NCBI GenBank assembly: GCA_948467735.1
Contig: CAOKFN010000009.1
Location: forward strand, 39,797-103,796
Reading direction: 5' to 3'
DNA from: an uncultured bacterium
GTDB lineage: Bacteria; Bacillota; Clostridia; Lachnospirales; Lachnospiraceae
Length of the DNA stretch: 64,000 nt
Of the stretch, positions 1 to 8,894 are shown piece by piece (position 1 is the first letter of the stretch; each line of letters opens with the position of its first letter). A program made the translations under genes and the position numbers. The notes beneath the pieces are model-generated. The model saw nothing but the letters and a program-made list of their open reading frames with translations. It ran no database searches and was not told where the DNA came from.

Positions 1-585
1 ACCTATGTTGAAAATGGCGCGGTGGTTAGCGCAACAGGTGTGAGCGGCGTGAGATATCGGAGAAAGATTGAATTGAGCACAGAGCTTACGGAAGAGCAGA
101 GAAGAAATGCATGTCAGGCGCTTGACAACGTTCTTGACCGTATTAAAAAAGGCGAATTATCTGATTTTAGAATGGTCATAAAAGGAGCAAATCAACGGGT
201 GACAAATGGAGATACGGTTAATTTAAGCGGCCGGGCGAAGGAGCTTCAGGAAAAAGGTTTTTATTTTTTGTATTATAATCCTGACGGAAGCATGATTTCG
301 GATGTGTGGCAGATTATTCCCGAAGATACTCAGGGAAGAAAACTGCATTTTGCGCCGTTTCCGGAAGATTTGGTGAAAACTCCCATTGTATTAACCTGCC
401 CGCCGGAGGGGATTGTGCTGGATCCGTTTGTGGGGACGGGGACAACCAGTTATGTTGCGGCACAGCTGAAACGCAGATCGATTGGCATTGACATGGCACA
501 AGAGTATCTGGAACTTGCGGAGAATAGGTGTGCCGAATATGGCTGCTTATACTGCAGGCCGCCGGAATTTACATTAGGAAAATGA
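1..585 (+). CDS. DNA methyltransferase, C-terminal part (gene starts before the window)
   Basis: The frame is open from base 1, so the true start lies upstream; only the last 195 residues or so are visible. The segment near residues 130-165 reads DPFVGTGTTSYVAA followed by RRSIGIDMAQEYLELAENR. This is the S-adenosylmethionine-binding motif I with its following acidic strand, placed near the C-terminus as in permuted (beta-class) N4-cytosine/N6-adenine DNA methyltransferases whose TSPPY motif comes first. The catalytic motif itself is not in the window. The next gene is a NotI-family endonuclease, so this is very probably the protective methylase of that restriction-modification system. NotI's own methylase modifies cytosine in GCGGCCGC, but the target here cannot be read from the fragment. 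Confidence 0.85.
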   Translation, partial: TYVENGAVVSATGVSGVRYRRKIELSTELTEEQRRNACQALDNVLDRIKKGELSDFRMVIKGANQRVTNGDTVNLSGRAKELQEKGFYFLYYNPDGSMISDVWQIIPEDTQGRKLHFAPFPEDLVKTPIVLTCPPEGIVLDPFVGTGTTSYVAAQLKRRSIGIDMAQEYLELAENRCAEYGCLYCRPPEFTLGK

Positions 586-602
586 GCAAAGGTATTTTGC
601 TG

Positions 603-652
603 GCGGTCTGCAGTCGGGATTCGTGGCAGGTTTTATCGGTGTGCGGTATAAA
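603..652 (+). repeat. 50-bp dispersed repeat, copy 1
   Basis: This segment, just upstream of the restriction-enzyme ribosome binding site, matches bases 41247-41296 (just upstream of frr) at 46 of 50 positions. It begins GCGGTCTGCAGTCGGGATTC. Both copies lie in the same orientation in an untranslated leader. Its nature is unknown. Confidence 0.8.
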
Positions 653-676
653 TAGGGGAGAACAGGAGGTGCTGTC

Positions 677-1525
677 ATGAGTAAAATAAGTGAATTTTTC
701 GGACTATTCTGTAGAGATGCTTCCTTAGATTTCAAGCATGCAATGGAATCACAGATTTGTCCATACACACAAGGAGTCTGCACGAAAATGAGAAAATCCG
801 ATCCGGAGGTTAAGATTGGCACATGTTCGGTTCAATATCAAAAGCAGCATATTATCATATGTCCTTTCAGACTATTAGAGCATAATCAGATTTTTATTGA
901 TTGTTTACATCTATTGACAATGCATGAACCGGGAAACGAGCTGTACCTTGTTCCGGAGGTGCAGATTCCGGGCGGACATGTTGATTATTTTTTAGTTTCC
1001 GCAAAAGATAAAAAGGTAAAAGATTTCGTCGGCATTGAACTACAGACAATGGATACGACGGGAACGGTATGGCCTGAACGTCAGAAGTTTTTATATGAAC
1101 AGGGCATCGAGGCATATCAGGAAACCCCAAATAAGAAAAAGTCCTTTGGGATGAATTGGAAAATGACGTTAAAAACCATTCTGATTCAAATGCATCACAA
1201 GAGCGAAACATTTGAGTATTTGAATAAACATCTGGTGTTGATTATTCAAAAACCGTTGTATGAGCACATGAAGAGTGATTTTAATTTTAGCAAAATCGAA
1301 GGGGTCAGGCTTGGTGATCCTGTACATATTCATTCTTATCTTTTTGAGGAAAAAGAGAATAAATTGAGTCTTTCGCTTCACACAAGAGTTAGTACGGACT
1401 CGGCTGGCATTGCCGACTGCCTTGGCTTAAATGCCCAGAGCAGGGTTGAGCTGCAAGATTTAATTCGTGTTCTTGAACCGAAGCTGGTGGAGGCGAATCG
1501 GTTGAAAATAGGGTTGGGCGGTTGA
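677..1525 (+). CDS. NotI-family type II restriction endonuclease
   Basis: This 282-residue protein starts at an ATG behind AGGAGGT. It shows the NotI layout: four cysteines (C28, C35, C50, C62, in contexts ICPYT, GVCTK, GTCSV and IICPF) that in NotI form a small iron-binding domain, then a PD-(D/E)xK-type core with E94, D103 in GGHVDYFLV, and E121-L-Q123 in GIELQ. NotI itself uses Asp, Glu and Gln at the equivalent places, so the unusual Gln instead of Lys supports the family call. It lies 91 bases after the methyltransferase and is probably co-transcribed with it. Cutting specificity is inferred only loosely: a GC-rich 8-bp site is possible, but family members differ. Confidence 0.85.
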   Translation: MSKISEFFGLFCRDASLDFKHAMESQICPYTQGVCTKMRKSDPEVKIGTCSVQYQKQHIIICPFRLLEHNQIFIDCLHLLTMHEPGNELYLVPEVQIPGGHVDYFLVSAKDKKVKDFVGIELQTMDTTGTVWPERQKFLYEQGIEAYQETPNKKKSFGMNWKMTLKTILIQMHHKSETFEYLNKHLVLIIQKPLYEHMKSDFNFSKIEGVRLGDPVHIHSYLFEEKENKLSLSLHTRVSTDSAGIADCLGLNAQSRVELQDLIRVLEPKLVEANRLKIGLGG

Positions 1526-1563
1526 GAGCCGCCGCCGCGGCATAACAGACAGGGAGGGAGCAG

Positions 1564-3336
1564 ATGAAAGAGACAAAAGAAACATCGAAATATAAAGCCG
1601 GGGAGCTGCTTAGAAGATTTTTCCCCTATTACAAGAAATATTGGAAAATCGTAGTCATCGACCTGCTCTGCGCGGGCCTGACCACCGTGTGCGAGATGAT
1701 TCTGCCCATGATGATCCGGTACATAACCAATATGGGGATGAACGACCTGCAGGCCCTCAGCGTGGAAATCATACTTCGGATCGGCCTGCTGTATTTGCTC
1801 CTGCGGGTTATGGACGGCGCGGCGAACTTTTATATGGCATATACCGGACATGTCATGGGAACCAGAATTGAGACGGATATGCGCCGGGACGCGTACAGCC
1901 ATTTGCAGAGCCTTTCGGACACCTATTACAGCAATACGAAGGTGGGCCAGATTATGGGGCGCATCACCAATGATTTATTTGATGTGACGGAGTTCTCCCA
2001 TCATTGTCCGGAGGAATTCTTTATCGCGGGGATTAAGGCGGTCTTTTCCTTTGTGATTCTCTCGGGAATCAGCTTCTGGCTGACCTTATTGTTATTTCTG
2101 GTGGTTCCGGTCATGGTGGCGGTCTGCGTCCGCATCAATCTGCGCCTGCGGGCGGCTTTCAGGGAACAGAGGGTACAGATCGGGGAGCTGAATGCCAGAA
2201 TTGAAGACAGTCTCCTAGGGCAGAAGGTGGTGAAGGCCTTCACCAACGAGGAGAAGGAAAAGGCGAAATTCGAGGAGGATAACCAGAACTTCTTCCGGAT
2301 TAAGAAAAAAACTTATCGATATATGGCTGCATTCCAGACCACCACAAGGGCTTTCGACGGCTTGATGTATCTGGTGGTGATCGCCGCGGGCGGAATTTTC
2401 ATGGTCAAGGGGCTGATTCTTCCCGGGGATTTGGTGGCCTATGTGATGTATGTGTCCACGCTGATTGCCACCATCCGCAGGATTATTGAATTCGCGGAGC
2501 AGTTCCAGCGGGGCATGACGGGGATTGAGCGGTTTGTGGAGATTATGGACAGCGAGATAGAGATTTTCGACGAGCCGGGGGCAGCGCCCTGCGGGGAGGT
2601 TAAGGGGGAGATTGCCCTGAAAAATGTCAGTTTCGCGTATCCTGACGATCACAATACGGTGTTCCGGAATTTGAATCTGGAGATTCACGCGGGAGAGAAG
2701 ATCGCCATTGTGGGGCCTTCCGGCGGCGGAAAGACCACGCTCTGCAACCTGATTCCCCGTTTTTATAACATAGACGGCGGGGAGATTATTCTGGACGGAC
2801 GCAATATCAGGCAGTATACCCTGCGCAGTCTGCGGCAGAATATCGGCATGGTGCAGCAGGACGTATACTTATTTTCAGGCACGGTTTATGAAAATATCGC
2901 ATACGGCAGGGAGGGCGCGTCAAGGGAGGAGGTCATGGAGGCGGCCAAAAGGGCCGGGGCCCATGATTTCATTCAGGCCTTGAAGGACGGATACGACACC
3001 TATGTGGGGGAGCGGGGGGTTAAGCTTTCCGGCGGGCAGAAACAGCGCATCAGCATTGCCAGAGTGTTTCTGAAGAATCCCCCCATTTTGATTCTGGACG
3101 AGGCCACCTCGGCGCTGGATAATGAAAGCGAGTTTCAAGTGGCGAAGTCGCTTCAGGAGCTGGCAAAGGGCCGAACCACCGTCACCATTGCCCACAGGCT
3201 TTCCAGCATCCGCAATTCCGACAGGATTCTGGTGCTGACGGAGGAGGGCATTGTGGAAGAGGGAAACCATGACCAGCTGCTGGAACGGAAGGGGATTTAT
3301 TATCACTTTTATATGATGGCAAACGAGCTGAAATAG
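1564..3336 (+). CDS. ABC exporter, fused permease-ATPase (MsbA/LmrA type)
   Basis: This 590-residue half-transporter has an N-terminal domain of about six membrane segments (residues 20-310) and a C-terminal ATPase. Walker A is GPSGGGKTT, the signature is LSGGQKQRISIARV, Walker B is ILILDEATSALD, and the H-loop is in TIAHRLSS. The length and fused architecture fit homodimeric exporters of lipids, drugs or peptides. The start is the ATG behind AGGGAGGGAG, only 38 bases after the restriction gene. No partner half-transporter, substrate gene or peptidase domain is nearby, so the substrate is unknown. Confidence 0.93.
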   Translation: MKETKETSKYKAGELLRRFFPYYKKYWKIVVIDLLCAGLTTVCEMILPMMIRYITNMGMNDLQALSVEIILRIGLLYLLLRVMDGAANFYMAYTGHVMGTRIETDMRRDAYSHLQSLSDTYYSNTKVGQIMGRITNDLFDVTEFSHHCPEEFFIAGIKAVFSFVILSGISFWLTLLLFLVVPVMVAVCVRINLRLRAAFREQRVQIGELNARIEDSLLGQKVVKAFTNEEKEKAKFEEDNQNFFRIKKKTYRYMAAFQTTTRAFDGLMYLVVIAAGGIFMVKGLILPGDLVAYVMYVSTLIATIRRIIEFAEQFQRGMTGIERFVEIMDSEIEIFDEPGAAPCGEVKGEIALKNVSFAYPDDHNTVFRNLNLEIHAGEKIAIVGPSGGGKTTLCNLIPRFYNIDGGEIILDGRNIRQYTLRSLRQNIGMVQQDVYLFSGTVYENIAYGREGASREEVMEAAKRAGAHDFIQALKDGYDTYVGERGVKLSGGQKQRISIARVFLKNPPILILDEATSALDNESEFQVAKSLQELAKGRTTVTIAHRLSSIRNSDRILVLTEEGIVEEGNHDQLLERKGIYYHFYMMANELK

Positions 3337-3390
3337 CGGGAGGGAGAACTGCTGCGGGACGGCGGCAGGAAGCTGAGTATCCGTATAAAA

Positions 3391-3495
3391 GTGGAGCTGG
3401 CGGAGAAGGAAAGGTCAGCATAGGAATGGAGCTGGCAGAGAAGGAGAGGTCAGAATGAAAATGGAGCTGGCAGGAAATGGAAGGTCAACATGAAA
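3391..3495 (+). repeat. Three 35-bp tandem repeats between the ABC exporter and addA
   Basis: Units begin at 3391, 3426 and 3461, each starting with (G/A)TGGAGCTGGC and containing a purine-rich GAGAAGG(A)AAGGTCA stretch. The 35-bp period does not keep a reading frame, and the stretch is untranslated leader for addA. No terminator is evident here. Confidence 0.85.
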
Positions 3496-3566
3496 GGCAA
3501 CCCGGCGGAGAGTCAGGGGCGGGCGGATATTTTGCACAGTAAAAATCATAAGGAGTGGGAGCAATT

Positions 3567-6500
3567 ATGGCAGTGACATTTACACCGGAGCAGCAGAGGG
3601 CCATCGACCTGCATGGCTGTAATATTCTGGTATCCGCGGCGGCGGGAAGCGGCAAGACCGCCGTGCTGGCGGAGCGTATCATACGCAGGGTCTGTGATGA
3701 GGAGAATCCCGTGGACATCGACCGTCTGCTGGTGGTGACATTTACCAATGCGGCGGCGGCGGAAATGCGGGAGAGAATCGCATCGGGCGTCTCAAAGAAG
3801 CTGGCCGAGCATCCGGAATCGGCCCATATGCAGAAACAGGCGGCGCTTCTGCACAATGCCCAGATTACCACCATCGACAGCTTCTGCCTGTTCCTTCTTC
3901 GGAATCATTTTAACGAAATCGGTCTGGATCCGGCCTTTCGCATTGCGGACGAGGGGGAAATCAAGCTGATGCAGCAGGAGGTGCTCAAGGAACTGCTGGA
4001 AGATTCCTATGCCTCCGGCAGCGAGGCGTTCCGCTATTGCGTGGAATATTTCTGCTCCGGCGGGAAGGAGAGTGTGCTGGAGCAGCATATCTTAACTCTG
4101 TCAAGGTATGCGGCAAGCTTTCCTTGGCCGGAGAGATGGCTGGAAGAGCGGAAGACGGATTACGACGCGGAGACCGTGGAAGAGCTGTGCGCCAGCGCCT
4201 ATGCCGCCTTTCTGACGGGGTATCTGCAAAGCATGGCGGAGGGCTGTGCGGAAAAGCTGAGCCGGGTGAAGGCTTTGTGTGAGGCGCCGGACGGCCCTTA
4301 TATGTATGGAGAGCTGGTGGATGGGGAACTGGAACAGCTGCAGGGACTTTCGCAATGTTCTTCTCTGGAGGAATACGGGGTCAAGCTGTCAGGCATTGCT
4401 TTTGGCAGGCTGTCCTCCAAAAAGGATGACAGCGTGTCGGCGGTGAAGAGAGAGCTGGCGAAGAACCTGCGGGCTCAGGTAAAGGAGATTGTGCAGAAGC
4501 TGGAAGAGCGCTTTTTCGCCACGCCTTTGGAGCTGGCGGTCAGGCAGGGGAAGGCCTGCGGGGAGCCTGTGGGGACATTGATTGATCTGGTGCTGGATTT
4601 TCAAAGGCGGATGCAGGAGAAGAAGCAGGAGAAGAGGGTGATTGATTTCTCCGATATGGAGCATTACGCGCTGAATATTCTGCTGAAAGATGGGGGAGAA
4701 GGAAACGGGCCTGCTGACGGAAATGTCGTATTTGGGGAGGGAGAAAGCGGGATTTCTGACGGAAGCGTCGTACTTGAAGAAGGAGGAAGCAAACCTGCGG
4801 AAGGAAGCGCCAGATTGGGGGAAGAGGGAAGCAGGGCTGCGGAAGGAGGCGTCGGAATTGGGGGGGAAGAAATCAAGCCTTCTGACGGAGACGTTGTATT
4901 TAGGGAGGGGGGAAACAGGCCTTCTGACGGAGACGTTGTATTTAGGGAGGGGGGAAACAGACCTGCTGACGGAGGCGTTGTATTTAGGGAGGAAGGAAAC
5001 AGGATTTCTGACGGAAGCGTCGTATTTGAAGGAGAAGGAAGCAGGACTTCTGGCGGAAGCGTCGTATTTGAAGAAGAGGGAAGCGAGACTTCTGACGTAT
5101 ATGTCAGATTTGAAAATGAAGGAATCGAAGCCGGAGGGAAAGAGAAGCCCAGTCCGGTGGCTTTGGAATACCAAGATTATTTTGACGAAATATTGATAGA
5201 CGAGTATCAGGACAGTAATCTGGTGCAGGAGTATCTTCTCAGGGCGGTGTCCGGCGAGGCGCAGGGCCGCTTTAACCGTTTTATGGTTGGGGACGTAAAA
5301 CAGAGCATTTACAAGTTCCGGCTTGCGAGGCCGGAGCTCTTTCTGGAAAAGTATGAAACTTATGAGGAGGGGCAGGGGTGCTGTCAGAGAATTGACCTGT
5401 CCAAGAATTTCCGCAGCCGTACCAGTGTGGTGGAAGCGGTGAACGACGTCTTTGCCAGATTGATGAGCAGAGAAGCGGGGGGCATCTGTTATGACGAGCG
5501 GGCGGCGCTTTACGCCGGGGCGGCCTATCCGGAGAATGAGGGCTGTGAGAGCGAACTTTTGCTGATTAGCAAGCCGGATAAGGAAGAGGACACAGGGGAC
5601 AAAGAGGCGGAGGCGCTGGCGATTGCCCGAAAAATCAAGGAGCTGCGGGGAAATTTTCTGGTGACGGAGAAGGGGAGCGGAACCCTGCGGGCGGCAAGAT
5701 ACAGCGATATGGTGATACTGCTCCGCACCAACAGCGGCTGGGACGAGGAGTTTAAGGCGGTGCTGGAAAAGGAGGGAATCCCGGTGTACATTACCTCCAA
5801 GACCGGATATTTTGCGGCTTTGGAGGTGCAGGAGCTGCTGCAGCTGCTGCGGGTGCTGGACAATCCCTGTCAGGATATTCCTTTGTTCGGCGTGATGAAA
5901 TCCCTGTTCGGCGGGTTCTCGGAGGAGGAAATCGCGCTGATACGAAGTCAGGCCAAGGGGTGCTGTCTGTATGAAGCGCTGAAAGCATTTGCGGTGAACG
6001 GCATGGAGGCAGAGGGAGGCAGAGAGGCGGAGAACGGCAGAGAAGCGGACACCAGCATGGAGGCAGAGGGCGGCAGAGAAGCTGACACCAGCATGGAGGC
6101 AGAGGGCGGCAGAGAGGCGGAGAACGGCAGAGAAGCGGACATCAGCAGGGAGACTGAGGGCGGCAGAGAAGCGGACAGCAGTGGCGGCAGAGAAGCGGAC
6201 ACCAGCAGGGAGGCAGAGGCCGACAGGGAGACGGACGGCGAAGAAAGCTTCCCTGAGGGACAGGAGGACTTAAGGCGGAAGGCCGCCGCTTTCCTGAAAA
6301 TGATCTCCGCCTACCGCAGCTGTACGGTCTATCTCCCCATCCGGGAGCTTCTCACCAAGCTGGTGGAGGATTTCGGGTATCTGGATTATGTGACGGCCCT
6401 TCCCGCAGGGAGCAGGCGCCGTGGGAATGTGGAAATGCTCTTTACCAAGGCCTCGGATTTTGAGAAGACCAGCTACTTCGGCTTGTTTCATTTTATCCGC

Positions 6501-8075
6501 TACATGGAACAGCTGGAAAAATATGACGTGGACTACGGGGAGGCGGAGCTTTTGGATGAAAATGCGGATGTGGTGCGCATTATGAGCATCCATAAAAGCA
6601 AGGGCTTGGAATTTCCCATTACCTTTGTATCGGGGCTGAGCAAGCGGTTTAATATGCAGGATGTGAATCAGGCCTTGATTCTGGACATGGATTTGGGGCT
6701 TGCGGTGGACTATGTGGATCCGGAAAGGCGCATTCGGAACAAAACCCTTCGGCGCATGGCGCTTTCCGGAAAACTGCGGCAGGACAGCCTTGCGGAGGAG
6801 CTTCGAGTGCTCTATGTGGCCATGACCCGGGCCCGAGAGAAGCTGATTTTGACGGGAGTGCTGGAAAAAGCGCAGGAAAGATGGGAACAGGCGTGCCAAA
6901 TGTATGAAACAGGAGGGGGCAGGCTCACGTATCTGGATTTTATGGAGGCGGGGAGCTATCTGGATTTCCTGCTTCCGGTGCTGCCGGACACCAGCGTTCG
7001 GGTATCCGTGGTGGAACGGGAGGAGCGTGCGGCGGGAGAAATCACGGAACAGATGCAGCTGCTGCGCAGGCGGGAAATACTGGAGCAGGCGGGACAGTCC
7101 GGGCCGCTGTGGATGAACGAGAGGGAAGCGGACGGAGAGCAGGCGGGTCAAGCGGAGGAAGTACGGAAGGCGGGAGCGGACGGAGAGCAGGCGGGTCAAG
7201 CGGAGGAAGTACGGAAGGCAGGAGCAGACGGAGAGCAGGCGGGTCAAGCAGAGGAAGTACGGAAGGCGGGAGCGGGCGCGGAGGAGCAGGAAGCGTCGGC
7301 AGGCAGGGTGGAGGCGGCCGCCGGGCAGGAAGCCGTCAGCAGGCAGGATGCATTTTTGCGTCTGACCAAACGGTTGAACGCAGTGTATCCATATGCGGGG
7401 CTGGCAGGCCTTTATACCAAAACCACCGTATCCGAGTTAAAGATTGCCGCCATGGCAGATAAGGACGAAGAAGCTTTCCACACCTTTGAGGAAAGAGAGG
7501 TACAGCCCTATATTCCCATGTTCCGCAGGGAGGAGGAAAAGGTCAGCGGCACCGTCAGGGGCAATGCCTACCACCGGGTGATGGAGCTTTTGGATTTTGA
7601 AGCCTTGATGAAACAGCCGCCCGAGTCGCTTGCGGAGGGCGTCCATCGTTTTTTATGCGGGGAAGTGGAAAGCAGGCGGCTTAGCGAGGCGTATTTACAA
7701 GCGGTGAGGGAACGGAGGATTGTGAAATTCCTTCGCTCCGAGCTGGCACAGCGCATGTGGAAGGCCCAGAGGGAGGACGCCTTGTATCGGGAACAGCCCT
7801 TTGTGCTGGGCATAGATGCGCGCAGGCTGACGGAGGATTTCCCGGAAGAGGAGACCGTGCTGATTCAGGGAATTATCGACGCCTTTTTTGCGGAAGAGGA
7901 CGGACTGGTGCTTTTGGACTATAAGACCGATTCCGTCGCGTCCATGAGGGAGCTTTGGAACCGGTACGAGACGCAGATGGATTATTATCAGGAGGCGGTT
8001 GAGAAATTGATGGGGATGCCGGTGAAGGAGAGGATTTTGTACTCGTTTCATTTGGAGGACTACGGCTCTTTGTGA
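3567..8075 (+). CDS. addA: AddA, helicase-nuclease subunit of the AddAB recombination complex
   Basis: AddA is the 3'-5' helicase and nuclease that, with AddB, processes double-strand breaks for RecA. The helicase motifs appear in order: AAAGSGKTAVLAERI (Walker A), FTNAAAAEMRERI, IDEYQDSN (motif II), GDVKQSIYKFR, NFRSR, MSIHKSKGLEFPITF and VLYVAMTRARE. The C-terminal RecB-like nuclease has GNAYHRVMELLDF and GIIDAFF...LLDYKTDSV. The start is the ATG at 3567, since the SD AAGGAG at 3550-3555 overlaps an upstream in-frame GTG. At 1,502 residues it is longer than the usual 1,200-1,300. The excess is three low-complexity repeat blocks at residues 376-527, 811-890 and 1188-1235. The partner addB, normally directly upstream, is not in the window. 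Here an ABC exporter and a restriction system sit there instead. Confidence 0.96.
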   Translation: MAVTFTPEQQRAIDLHGCNILVSAAAGSGKTAVLAERIIRRVCDEENPVDIDRLLVVTFTNAAAAEMRERIASGVSKKLAEHPESAHMQKQAALLHNAQITTIDSFCLFLLRNHFNEIGLDPAFRIADEGEIKLMQQEVLKELLEDSYASGSEAFRYCVEYFCSGGKESVLEQHILTLSRYAASFPWPERWLEERKTDYDAETVEELCASAYAAFLTGYLQSMAEGCAEKLSRVKALCEAPDGPYMYGELVDGELEQLQGLSQCSSLEEYGVKLSGIAFGRLSSKKDDSVSAVKRELAKNLRAQVKEIVQKLEERFFATPLELAVRQGKACGEPVGTLIDLVLDFQRRMQEKKQEKRVIDFSDMEHYALNILLKDGGEGNGPADGNVVFGEGESGISDGSVVLEEGGSKPAEGSARLGEEGSRAAEGGVGIGGEEIKPSDGDVVFREGGNRPSDGDVVFREGGNRPADGGVVFREEGNRISDGSVVFEGEGSRTSGGSVVFEEEGSETSDVYVRFENEGIEAGGKEKPSPVALEYQDYFDEILIDEYQDSNLVQEYLLRAVSGEAQGRFNRFMVGDVKQSIYKFRLARPELFLEKYETYEEGQGCCQRIDLSKNFRSRTSVVEAVNDVFARLMSREAGGICYDERAALYAGAAYPENEGCESELLLISKPDKEEDTGDKEAEALAIARKIKELRGNFLVTEKGSGTLRAARYSDMVILLRTNSGWDEEFKAVLEKEGIPVYITSKTGYFAALEVQELLQLLRVLDNPCQDIPLFGVMKSLFGGFSEEEIALIRSQAKGCCLYEALKAFAVNGMEAEGGREAENGREADTSMEAEGGREADTSMEAEGGREAENGREADISRETEGGREADSSGGREADTSREAEADRETDGEESFPEGQEDLRRKAAAFLKMISAYRSCTVYLPIRELLTKLVEDFGYLDYVTALPAGSRRRGNVEMLFTKASDFEKTSYFGLFHFIRYMEQLEKYDVDYGEAELLDENADVVRIMSIHKSKGLEFPITFVSGLSKRFNMQDVNQALILDMDLGLAVDYVDPERRIRNKTLRRMALSGKLRQDSLAEELRVLYVAMTRAREKLILTGVLEKAQERWEQACQMYETGGGRLTYLDFMEAGSYLDFLLPVLPDTSVRVSVVEREERAAGEITEQMQLLRRREILEQAGQSGPLWMNEREADGEQAGQAEEVRKAGADGEQAGQAEEVRKAGADGEQAGQAEEVRKAGAGAEEQEASAGRVEAAAGQEAVSRQDAFLRLTKRLNAVYPYAGLAGLYTKTTVSELKIAAMADKDEEAFHTFEEREVQPYIPMFRREEEKVSGTVRGNAYHRVMELLDFEALMKQPPESLAEGVHRFLCGEVESRRLSEAYLQAVRERRIVKFLRSELAQRMWKAQREDALYREQPFVLGIDARRLTEDFPEEETVLIQGIIDAFFAEEDGLVLLDYKTDSVASMRELWNRYETQMDYYQEAVEKLMGMPVKERILYSFHLEDYGSL
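4693..5145 (+). repeat. 42-bp coding minisatellite in addA (about 10.5 units)
   Basis: Fourteen-residue units of the form EGGNRPSDGDVVFR are repeated with drift between the conserved DFSDMEHYALNIL segment and the Walker B region (EILIDEYQDSN). The central units are nearly identical at DNA level. The block adds about 150 acidic, glycine-rich residues not found in typical AddA. Confidence 0.93.
5998..6240 (+). repeat. Second coding repeat block in addA
   Basis: Degenerate units of 12 and 18 residues (for example GGREADTSMEAE and GGREAENGREAD) fill about 80 residues between the 1B/2B helicase region and the segment starting RRKAAAFLKMISAY. The sequence is highly acidic and has no predicted fold. 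Confidence 0.9.
7128..7271 (+). repeat. Third coding repeat block in addA, three 48-bp units
   Basis: Units begin at 7128, 7176 and 7224 and encode ADGEQAGQAEEVRKAG three times with almost no base changes. The block lies in the linker between the helicase and the nuclease domain. Confidence 0.93.
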
Positions 8076-8213
8076 CAAAACAGTATAAACCTTCTCAGTA
8101 TCTGCCTGCGCAGTGCCCAGAATAATGTCCGGCGATGTCTTTTAGCCGAACATTGTTCTGCCGGTAATGGTACTGTGGGGCAGATGCGGAACTGGAATAG
8201 GAGGAAGAGGCAT

Positions 8214-8471
8214 ATGTCAGAATTAACGTCCATGATGAATATCGGCAGAGAAATGGCGGCAAAATTGAAAACGGTTGGAATAGATTCCTCTGAAAAACTG
8301 ATTGAGGCAGGAGCCATGCAGGCGTTTTTCAAACTAAAGAAAGCATATCCGCAGGTTTGTCTGGTACATTTATATGCTTTAGAGGGTGCGATTTGCAATA
8401 CCGGGTTTCACTGTCTTTCAGAAGAGAGGAAAAAAGAGTTAAAGGAATTCAGTGATTTTCTAAAGAGGTAA
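8214..8471 (+). CDS. TfoX/Sxy C-terminal-domain protein
   Basis: This 85-residue protein matches the TfoX C-terminal helix-hairpin-like domain: a start of the form ...MMNIGREMAAKLKTVGID, then AGAMQAFFKLKKAYP and LYALEGAI. The N-terminal TfoX domain is absent. Such stand-alone C-terminal domains are common in Firmicutes, where a role in competence has not been shown. The start at 8214 follows AGGAGGAAGAG; upstream in-frame codons lack such a site. It is probably a single gene. Confidence 0.85.
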   Translation: MSELTSMMNIGREMAAKLKTVGIDSSEKLIEAGAMQAFFKLKKAYPQVCLVHLYALEGAICNTGFHCLSEERKKELKEFSDFLKR

Positions 8472-8555
8472 TAGAGGGGAATGTTAAGCGGCATTGTAAC
8501 AGCTCAGCCGTCGGTTGAACTGTTGCGCGGCGTTGAATAATGGTGCAGATTTTTG

Positions 8556-8584
8556 TTGTTTTTGCGCTTGATATATGGTAGAAT
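8556..8584 (+). promoter_or_regulatory. Sigma-A-type promoter for the small toxin gene
   Basis: TTGTTT (8556-8561), a 17-bp spacer, then TAGAAT (8579-8584), about 65 bases upstream of the toxin start. Confidence 0.6.
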
Positions 8585-8648
8585 ACTTTATAGGGACAAC
8601 CGTGCTGCGGGGTGGGCTGGCCTCTCATTTTTACAGAATGGGGGGGTG

Positions 8649-8744
8649 ATGTCTATGAAAAATCAATTTGATTTTAAGGATATAATGACCTTTGGTCTTT
8701 TCCTTTTGGCATTGCTTACATTCGTTTTTACGTTTTGTAGGTAG
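8649..8744 (+). CDS. Small membrane toxin of a type I toxin-antitoxin pair (TxpA/BsrG, 'holin-like toxin' family)
   Basis: The 31-residue peptide MSMKNQFDFKDIMTFGLFLL... has one hydrophobic helix (FGLFLLALLTFVFTF) and a short basic end. This is the pattern of the putative holin-like toxins that include TxpA and BsrG of Bacillus subtilis, which act on the membrane. A run of seven G residues directly upstream gives the ribosome binding site; initiation could be at 8649 or at 8655. A convergent antisense RNA promoter and a shared hairpin downstream complete the classic txpA/ratA layout. No prophage surrounds it here, although relatives are often phage-borne. Confidence 0.8.
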   Translation: MSMKNQFDFKDIMTFGLFLLALLTFVFTFCR

Positions 8745-8797
8745 TCGTACAGATGTATGGCAAAGCCATACAAATGTATGAAGGAGCCATACATAGA

Positions 8798-8894
8798 TAG
8801 AAAAACCACCCCAAAACTTTGCCGAGCGGAAGGGTGGAATTTCTATCTCTTTTTAATCGGTCAACCCACCTTGTGGGCGGTTGTTCCTTTTCAT
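8798..8894 (-). ncRNA. Antisense antitoxin RNA (RatA/SR4-like) to the holin-like toxin
   Basis: A minus-strand promoter, TTGCAA (8924-8929), 17 bp, TATACT (8901-8906), predicts a start near 8894. The RNA should end at a hairpin CCACCC...GGGTGG (8806-8837) followed by TTTTT on the minus strand. The same hairpin can end the toxin mRNA on the plus strand, so the 3' ends of the two RNAs overlap. Length about 95 nt. The next 40 bases toward the toxin carry several short palindromic copies of GTATG/CATAC. Confidence 0.72.

Noticed and set aside
4389..5174. A 261-codon minus-strand open frame opposite the addA repeats
   Set aside because: It is created by the 42-bp repeat; the plus strand has clear AddA motifs on both sides.
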